From assembly GCA_949128115.1 (NCBI GenBank), contig OX421962.1, positions 75,232,735 through 75,296,734 of the forward strand: a stretch of DNA of 64,000 nt, written 5' to 3'. The notes under the pieces were generated by a model. It made no database searches, was not told the origin of the DNA, and saw only the letters and a program-made list of their open reading frames with translations. This DNA is from Anaspis maculata. Taxonomy: Eukaryota > Arthropoda > Insecta > Coleoptera > Scraptiidae. This document shows, piece by piece, positions 56,015 to 64,000 of the stretch. Positions within the stretch are counted from its first letter, which is position 1. Every line of letters starts with the position of its first letter. A program made the translations under genes and the position numbers.

Positions 56015-58296
56015 GATAGATATAATCAATTTCACGACTTTCTGCATTGGAGCATCAAGCTATGGAAAAATTGTGTTGTGTGGGTACGATGATGCGATGA
56101 AAAGGCGATGCCAGCCAGTTTTCCACAAGTGCAATTTTTAATGTGACACCTTGTCACCGTGTCGAGCTTTCATGTACGCGAAAGTGGAAATATTTGAGCA
56201 TATGCCAGGAATCGTAAGAATAAGGGACATTGTCTTTACTGGTTGGTGGGTCTCCACCAAAATTGTTGGGTTTTTGGCGGCTACTAATGAATTATGTCGA
56301 AGATCGGCAAGATACTACTCGGATGAAAGCCTCACCGCCCAAAAGGCTACATGGCTACATTTTCTGATGCCATTCACTGGAGTAATGAGTACTACCTAGG
56401 TACCTACTCTAGCTCTAGCTCTACCTATCATACCTACTGCAACAGCAAGCAAGGTATGAAGACACATGCTGGCAGACAACAGACAACACAGTGTACCTAC
56501 CTACTCATGTCCAAATTGTCTCGTCTCCGTACAGTTCAACTCCATAAATTATTGTCCTACTATCCATATCGTCCAACTTAAGAATAAGTTCCCTCTTGGG
56601 CAATGGGTTTTCCTTTTGAGATTCCATTTCTTCACGGCATCACGGACTTTCGGCATACTTTTCTCAGTGGCCCGCAAAAACCAAATAGCCTTGGCGAAGA
56701 CTCATCAACCAGTGGAAACAATGTCCCCTATCGTTCACACTGCAATTCACTCAAAGGAAACCAACAATTCCTCGCATATTCTCGAGAATTTCCACTTTCG
56801 CGTACATGATTCCCCGAGACGGTGTCAATGTCACATTGAAAATTTCACTTGAAGACAGCTAGCTGCCAACAAGTCGTCAACGTGCCATTCGTACCAACGC
56901 AACCAATTTTTTCCATAGCTTGCTCTAATGCAGAAAGCCGCACACTAAAAATTTTTCTAGTTGATTTCAGCTAGATATGCCTAGTTTCAGCGATTCCACC
57001 TAGTTTTCTAGTTATTATGACTGCATTTCGATTAGAGTCCAAGATGTTACCGGTAGATGGACTAGATTTGAATATTTTGTTCTAGTTAAGAGATAAAGTG
57101 GCTAGATATCCAGTTGAATTCAAAGGATCAGGTCATTTGCTTTTGCTAACAAACTAGATTTCAATCGATTTGGCTAGATTACAGTAGTTTTAAAGGGATT
57201 CCAGTTGATGCTGCATCTGCGCACAAAGTGAGACATATAAATAGAAGATTAGTCGATTTCATTGTTTACGTGGCACAGTTCACACTCCGTTTTGTCCATG
57301 TTTTTGGTATTTCGGCTAACTTTGTTGCAATATCAATGTTTGGTGGAAATATCTCATTAAACCATCAGTGCTCCTGCTCCCAATATTTATCACTATACGT
57401 GTTACTTGAGTGATATCCATGTTTTAAACAAACAAACAGACAACGGGCATCACAACTGATCAGATATTCCTTTGCATGTAAGTATTAAGTGACAAAACTT
57501 CGATGGACCTTTTTATAAGTTAATTTTTTGGGCGCTTTGGTTCAGCGCTGGATATACTCTGTGGATTGCATACCCAGGCAAGCCCAAAAAAGGAGGAGGG
57601 CTCCAAATCGCAGATTCACGTTACCCACGACTTTCGGATTTTGATGACGAAAAAATTGTATGTGACACACATCCTAATTATATTATTGGCACTTGAATGA
57701 TTTTGATATAGATTGAGGTAGATTTTGAACACCTAGACATTTCTAGAGCTATTGATTTTGAATTCTGCATATTACTTTATTGATTGAATTGTTTGGAAAA
57801 GAATATACATAGCTATTTTCATTTCAGAACATTTGCGAGCTTGTTGTCAGTTGCTGCCAAATGGACAGCCGAACATCGACAGGAATGTGTTAATTATCAT
57901 AGCTAAGTACTCTGTATTGCCTATAAAATTATTCAGGAATATAATACTATGTAAATCTATGTATTTGGTTTAATTCCCCATCTTTTTTCCTTGGGGTTCA
58001 ACTAGAAAATGTAGTAAAGGGGTAACTAGATTTCCTGAATCTCCACTAGATTTCATTTAGAACAACTAGAAAAGTTCAGCTGGAGCTTTATGGATGAACT
58101 AGATTTCCTAGTGAAATTCTACGTATTTTCAGTTCGAATAACATTGTGCTCTTTTAAAACACTCCACTAGATATCTAGTTTGAAATTTTCAACTAGATTT
58201 TCAACTGGAAAATCTAGGAGTTACACTCTAGTTAGTTTTCGAATGAAATCCAGTTGAAAAAGTTTTAGTGTGCGTGAAATTGATTATAGATAGATA
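56015..58296. mobile_element. Fold-back element split by a CACACT element
   Basis: The left arm (about 56015-56290) pairs with 56660-56938 and then, beyond the insertion, with 58275-58296. Matching blocks are 'catgtacgcgaaagtggaaa', 'gctatggaaaaa', 'ctttctgcatt' and 'ataatcaatttcac'. The frames 56351-56852 lie in the arm and loop and are not supported. A short (ctctag)n run lies near 56405-56425. Confidence 0.75.
56939..58274. mobile_element. TIR element with CACACTAAAA ends, CG flanked
   Basis: The left end reads CG|CACACTAAAAATTTTT and the right end GTTTTAGTGTG|CG; flanking CG is included in the coordinates. Both ends carry clusters of ctagat/ctagtt words as subterminal repeats. The other arm of the host fold-back shows the target as a single CG. 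CACTA-like ends with subterminal repeats resemble the CMC/EnSpm group, but the family is not certain. No transposase was found in the 1.3 kb; the 61-codon frame at 57228 is unrecognised. Confidence 0.7.
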
Positions 58297-58689
58297 TTTT
58301 ATTAGTTCTTGATAATAAAAGTTCTTCGGCTGTCGACAAAAATATGGACGTAAATACAAGCAAGTAAATAAGTAAGTAAATAGATAAATTAATTAATTCA
58401 ACATGCATATTCAGCAATAGCATGTTATTTTTTTTTTGTGTTACACTTTGTTTGAATTTGTGCGCAATGTGTTTGTTCACTCGTTATTATGAGTATTTTA
58501 ATATTTTTTCTTGTCCTTTATATAGCATTTTGTTTTGTTCTTGAACAATATAGCCTATCAAGTTCTACCGGCCCGGGCTGAGCCCGGTCTTAAGTGAAAC
58601 CGTCGCAGTGAAAACTGTTAATGTGTGCTATTTTGGAAAGTGGTATATCCCTCTCAAACTGTACAATTCAAGTACCTAACTACCACGCA

Positions 58690-58765
58690 CAGTATCTAAA
58701 CTAGAAGTAAGTAGGTACCTACCACACTGTCTGGTATATGGTGTTATTTATTTTGGTGTATGTTT
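58690..58765. repeat. Inverted partner of 53926-53990
   Basis: It reads aaactagaagtaagtaggta, then ccacactgtctggtata and gttatttattttggtgtatg, the complement of the 53926 copy with a 4-bp tandem difference. Confidence 0.7.
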
Positions 58766-60825
58766 ATGGTCGCAATCGGCCGATCGCGGCCTGAATCGCA
58801 GCCCACTAGAATCATGTAGAAATCAGACAGCCTATACAAACAACGCACTAGATTACTAGAGCTACAAGGATGATAATCACTCATCTATTTTCCACTGTCA
58901 AGGGCAACCGAATAAAATTGATGTAAACAACAAAATCTGACGGCTGTCCGCACTTCGAACCTTTTTTGCAATAATCGGACAAATTCCACTTGATGTGCTT
59001 GAGATTTTCTCAGATAATTTTGGCTAAGGGTTTCCCTCGGGCTCTTTGTCCCTGGCCAAAATTATTGAGAGAATCCAAGCACTTGAGTGATATTACTTAT
59101 AATTATCTACGATCGGTATTCGGTATGCTGGTTTTGATGAGCTGCATGGTTAGAGCATGCAGTCATATGTCATATTCCAGCGCAACGTAGATGCAATAAG
59201 GAGTAGGTAGGTACTGGAAATTACGGCACCTATTCATCTCTGTTGGTAACTTGAACGTTAATGAGAAAAATCGCAATATTTTGCAAACATGCACAACCTC
59301 ATTAATTTCCAAGCGTAAATTCTCAGCATGCCGGAGAAAAATTCTATTTTCAACAGAACGGAAAGAGGGTGGTGAACTGCAAATCGAGAATATTGAACTG
59401 TCACGTCGGGACCATAATTTCCACCCGTAATTACTAATCACAACAAACTGTCTAATTAAATCCAGCGAATAAATAAACTTGCCGCTATGCACAGGAAGGA
59501 CGCGGACGGCAAGACGAACACCAGGACTGGGCAGAGAGAACAATTACGGATTGTTTTTTCTTCCGGCGGCGCAGCGCGATTCCGAATTCTGGGTGCAAAA
59601 TGCCGTTCGGATCGGGCGGTTTGTAGTCGCATTAAGCTCTGCAATAATTTAAGGGTGTATGGTGTGGGAAATTAAGAATAATAGAAACTAGGCGGGCGCA
59701 AAATGGTACAAAGTACGCTGTAAAGAATCTAAATAGCTCGCGGGCAAGATGGATGGCATGGAAAATCACTACACTGGTCGCCCCTTACGAGATACAATAA
59801 ATTCAGAATTGGGATTTGATCACGGACGTAAGTCGGATCGGCGTTGTTGCGATGAAATGGCGCGGACGAGACCGCAGAGCAGCTAGCAGTCCTCGGGATG
59901 GATGTCTTTTCTTGTACGCAGCGAGAGCGAGATGCCGTAATGGGAAGTAATGAGTCGTGCACTCTCTCTCTGCCCACCGCTTGCCTCTGCCACCAGGCCA
60001 CCACCCAGCCACGCCGCTGCCACCCGGCAGTACCCCGACGGAACGTTTACTTGCGGCAAATTTGGGGAATAGAATTAGTTTTGAAATTTCTTGGTCCCCG
60101 GCCTTTCCAGCCTGCCCTCCAACTAATGTCTCTCTCTCCTCGCACCATTTTGATGGAAGCTGCCGGCTGGAGGCTGCATGGCCGCCCACTTGTGCCGTTC
60201 ATCACTCAAGCACCGCACCACACCACCGCCACCAGCCACCAGCCAGCAGCAACGAAATTTGAGCACATCAGAACCAACCATCACCCTTCACAAACGGCGA
60301 CGGCGAGCAGTAGTAGGTACTTTGTGTTGTCATTGAGGTCAGTCAGCATTATTGAATGTGTGATCCAAATTGAATCTGATCAGATCTTCTGTGTATGGTG
60401 AGGCTTGATGGAGACATCATTCAATTGGAATTTGCCGGCCCGCCGGAGGAATTGACGATGTTTGAGCATGCATAATAATACACAGGCGACTGATTATGTA
60501 CCTACCAACATTAGGCGTAGACCACGACGTCAGCGTGTGCCTACCAAAACTAATTTGAATGTTGTAGAACAATGCGAAATTGTGACTATTCCCTTGAAGG
60601 CCAAGAAGGTGGAAGTTGCTGTCTTAATTGAGCTCTTCGTAAGTCGGTAACTGCCACATAGGAACTCCAAGGAGCACCAATCAAACTGTGCTCAATCCAA
60701 CTTGAGAACAAAACTGGGACTGCTCTTCGAGAATCGAGAAACAATCTCATGTTATGTTGTGTCCCCATCAGCGATTCAGCGGCTTATTGTTATTTTTCTC
60801 TCTCAGGTCGAACTGTAGCTCAATG
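58766..60825. other. No supported gene; GC-richer block
   Basis: The stretch 59500-60300 is clearly GC-richer than the rest, with CCACC-rich text near 59985-60030 and 60215-60245. It has overlapping frames on both strands (up to 167 codons), none recognised. It could be a promoter or untranslated exon of a host gene, but nothing proves it. Confidence 0.4.
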
Positions 60826-62706
60826 AATGTAGTATGGGGGCATAGGTCGTGCCGTGTGCAGCTTCGTAAAGATATATAGAGCTATGTCTTGGTCGATTCC
60901 AGGGGGATAAAGGACCATGAAAAATTATGGTGGAATATTCGTATCTACTGCAGGCAAATATGGTGGAGGCGCCAAAATGGGCTTCATCTGGTAATAAGAA
61001 ACTGTAGCTCGTTTGTTTTCCAACGGATTTCAACATCTGGAACGTCATTTTGTAGACAAAAAAATTCTTCTCTTATTTCATACCTAAATTTACAAACGTC
61101 ATTTCGTGAAACTGTCAAAACTGTATTTATAAGACATGCTAAATTCCGCCCTTTTTCGAAGTTTATCCGATATTTTTGAAACCTGGCAATATCATAGATC
61201 TTGAAATGCTCTTTCCGAATTTTAACTTTTCCACATCGTATCTTTGCCGTTTTGGCCGCCATATTGGAAAGATGGCGCCTAAAAAACAGTTTTTTGTCAA
61301 TATCTTGAATTCAACTGACTCAAGACTAAAATGTGTGTATGCGGAGGAAAGCCCATTCCAATCTCTACAATTTGACATATCAGTCATTCATGTGCGATTT
61401 ACGATTCTTGAGTTAGAGCTTTCAGAACTTCCGGAAGCATCAACTTTCGGCATTCAATCAGCATGTTAAATTGATACCACCGTCATGTAGTAGGCAAATA
61501 AACCATCAATAGCTCTTGGCCATTAACCAGTAGATAATAAAAAATTAGAAAATAGATCATGATGATGTTATTTGTGTAATTACAGGGTGAACTGTGAAAG
61601 CAAACTGACTTTAGAAAGAAATAAAGGTAATATAGCATTTGAAGGATATCAGACACATTCGAAACACATTAATATGATGAAATTTGGGGTCAACATTCAA
61701 AATATTCACTTTTCCACTCCGTATCTTTGCCGTAATGGCCATAATTTTGAAAAAATGGCGCCCAAAAAGACATTTTTGATTTTTGTTTTGGAAAATCAGT
61801 TATAAAATTTCAGAATTCATATGAAAAGTGAAGGTCTATTAAATTCTCTATAATTTGACATCTGAATCACTCATGTGCGACTTACGGTTCTCAAGCTATA
61901 CCTTCTCAAAGTCAATTTTCCCTTAGAGTTCACCCTGTAGTTGCATAGCAACCGTTACCATGATTGATTTTCTGGATATCAATGGTCTGTGGCTGACAAT
62001 TTATTATTATTTATGGTTAATTTGACTGCCACGCGAAGCTAAGCTCAACTTGACATGCTGATTGGATGACAAAAGTTGATGCTTCAGGGAGCTCTAGAAG
62101 CCATAACCCAAGAACCGGAAATAGCACGTACACGAGTAAGGTGTCAAATTGTAGAGAATTGAATAAGCTTCCATTCGCATACAAACGCTTCCACCTCACA
62201 TTGACTGAGATGAAGATATTGACAAAAAACTGTTTTTTTGACGCCATCTTTCCAATATGGCGGCCAAAACGGCAAATATACGAAGTGGAAAAGTGGAAAT
62301 TCGGAAAAGGCATCTCAGGATCTATAATACTGCCAAGTTTCAAAAATATCAGATAACCTTGAAAATAGGCCGGAATTTAGCATATCTTATGAAGACAATT
62401 TTGACAGTTTCCCGAAATGAAGTTTGTAAATTTATGCATGAAATAAGAAGAGATTTTTTTTGTCTACAAAATGATGTTCCAGATGTTGAAATCCGTTGAA
62501 AAACAAACGAGCTACAGCCAGTTTCTTATTATCAGATGAAGCCCATTTTGGCGCCTCCACCATATTTGCCTGCAGTAGATGTCAATATTCCACCATAATT
62601 TTTCATGGTCCTTGATCGTATACAAGAATCGATTAGGACATATCCCTATATATCTTCACGAAGCTGCACACGGCCAAGCCTTTTTTGACCCTATGCCCCC
62701 AGACTA
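60826..62706. mobile_element. Long fold-back element (arms about 0.66 kb)
   Basis: The left arm (60826-61487) pairs with the right arm (62030-62706). Blocks include 'tatgggggcatagg', 'aaaattatggtggaatatt', 'tggaggcgccaaaatggg', 'atattggaaagatggcg' and 'caatcagcatgt'. Both arms give similar frames (61176-61469 plus, 62017-62343 minus), which only reflects the fold-back. The spacer holds the MITE at 61583-61937. Confidence 0.85.
61583..61937. mobile_element. CAGGGTGAACT MITE in the fold-back loop
   Basis: TA|CAGGGTGAACT at the left and AGAGTTCACCCTG|TA at the right, with 'gcaaactgactttag' near the left end loosely pairing with 'caaagtcaattttccc' near the right. It is 355 bp with no coding capacity. 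Confidence 0.7.
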
Positions 62707-62970
62707 ATGTGTAATGGTTTATCATCAGCTTCGGTTTACAATATGGACACTTTTAGATACCTGATACATACCGATGAAATCGGCGTTGAAAGGAAGCATT
62801 CTATTAAACCGCTCTTCGACCAACAGCAACAGTCTATAGCTACTAAAAGGTAGACGGACGTCAATCGCGAAGTGTAATTTGTCAAACGTCAAACCTCGCA
62901 AGCTAGTCGTGCTTTAAAACCAGTAGTGTGACAATACTACGTTATATGGAACATGAAACTCATACAATTA

Positions 62971-63464
62971 CTACGTTTCCATGGAGAATTGAAATCGATT
63001 TGAAAACGGTATCGGGATTGAAAACTGCATGTAAACGCTTGCAACATCGTATTCAAATCGATTTGAGTCTCAAGGTCGATTTGGCAAATTCTGGGATCGT
63101 ATCGGGATCGGATCGAAATAATACTCATGGAAACCCAATCGGATTGGATCGAAACATCAACAAACAGAAACTGATACATAGCAATGAGTAAAACCGCTGT
63201 TCTGGTCGCATCGAGGGTCGCATTCATACTTGCACCTGTTGTCTGCACTTCTGCCTTCTGCACACTTGCAGTTTGCAGAGTACTTGCATTTTCTCTGATA
63301 CATTAGGTTGGGATAGTTTTAGGTTAGGGTCTGACTTACATGACAGATATGTAAACAGAATTCAAATCGATTTGAATACCAAGTTCGACCCACTCATGTG
63401 AACACTACCGTATTCAATCCCGATACCGTTTTCAAATCGATTTCAATTCTCCATGGAAACGTAG
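62971..63464. mobile_element. MITE with about 50-bp perfect ends
   Basis: Both ends start CTACGTTTCCATGGAGAATT and stay perfectly complementary through the block ending 'cggtatcgggattgaa'. TA flanks both sides. Inside, 'caaatcgattt' recurs several times in both orientations. It is 494 bp with no gene. Confidence 0.88.
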
Positions 63465-63647
63465 TAAATAATATGCTATTACATAACTAGCTCTAGTGTT
63501 TGGTAGTAGCCACCTCCGAAAGTTTCAGCTACAAAAAATAGGAACTTCTCAGGAGCCTTTATAAAAAGACTTCGCAGCTTTTCACTTTGCAAGACTGTTC
63601 CTGTTCAAAATCGGCTCGATATTTATCTCAAGTGCTTATTGAGATCC

Positions 63648-64000
63648 TAGTCTTTTTTGAGCGAATAACTTTTTGTAACCGGTTGGTTACTAGCGGTTGA
63701 CATTAGATTGACAGATACTGTCATTTTTTTGACATCTGACATTCCTCGCTAAAACGTTGCGGTTATAACTTTGGTTATCAGCATTTGGCGGGAAAACAGT
63801 CAATTTAACTGATGGAGAAAATTCTGCGGTACTACTTGGCGGTACCGGCAAGGGAATAAAAACCTAATTTCCTGGAAACTTTTTGTTTTTATCTGGAATA
63901 TTGTTATCTTAATCCAAAACCCCTAATAAATCTAAGTTACGGCTAAAAAAAATTTAAAAACTCCAACTTTGAAGGGTGATATATCGGTAATGACGCTACA
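63648..64000. mobile_element. Left end of a TAGTCTT..GAGCGAATAAC element, cut by window
   Basis: It begins tagtcttttttgagcgaata and continues with 'gtaaccggttggttac', 'cctcgctaaaacg' and 'ggttatcag', matching 18603-18760. The right end lies outside the window. Confidence 0.65.

Noticed and set aside
59898..60401. 167-codon plus-strand frame and overlapping frames on both strands
   Set aside because: Open frames are expected in this GC-richer, stop-poor block. No known protein pattern was found, and opposite-strand frames of similar length coexist.
1..64000. CRISPR arrays, bacterial operons, ribosome binding sites and rRNA genes
   Set aside because: None was seen. The element types and AT-rich non-coding structure are eukaryotic.

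Overview
The window is AT-rich eukaryotic DNA, most likely from an insect. A hemipteran is a guess, based only on the style of the repeats and of the jockey- and gypsy-like elements. No host protein-coding gene could be supported. Nearly everything that can be named is a transposable element, a fragment of one, or a long inverted repeat.

The best gene content is one structurally complete Ty3/gypsy-type LTR retrotransposon on the minus strand (33742-41274). It has two 1258-bp LTRs that matched wherever they were compared, an open gag, an open pol (protease, RT, RNase H, integrase) and a short target duplication. It looks like a very recent insertion.

Layout. 1-4140: two copies of a roughly 700-bp repeat, the first split by a 5'-truncated, decayed LINE. 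5955-7070: half of a fold-back element joined to a perfect 22-bp inverted repeat and a hammerhead-ribozyme-like motif. 8381-8756: a small TA-flanked MITE. 10236-13197: a nested set (LINE, then hAT, then pogo/Tigger-like element, then another Tigger-like MITE plus a tRNA-derived SINE), most levels with a readable target duplication. 18511-21145: a fold-back element carrying a second nested TIR element. 22963-23552 and 25045-25340: hairpin elements. 26670-28520: a very long fold-back with arms of about 0.75 kb. 33742-41274: the gypsy element. 41930-44750: a fold-back with arms of about 1 kb. 45213-47375: a MITE split by three related TTA-flanked elements in a row. 48471-56000: assorted MITEs, LTR ends and dispersed repeats. 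56015-58296: a fold-back whose right arm holds a CACACT-ended element flanked by CG. 60826-62706: another fold-back of about 1.9 kb. 62971-63464: a MITE with about 50-bp perfect ends.

The main theme is insertion history. Paired arms and target duplications let the order of events be read from the bases. A second theme is the density of long self-complementary sequence; if transcribed, it could form double-stranded RNA and feed small-RNA pathways, which is inference. Stretches called empty were read for recognisable proteins, RNA genes and repeats without result. Short exons of a host gene cannot be excluded there.
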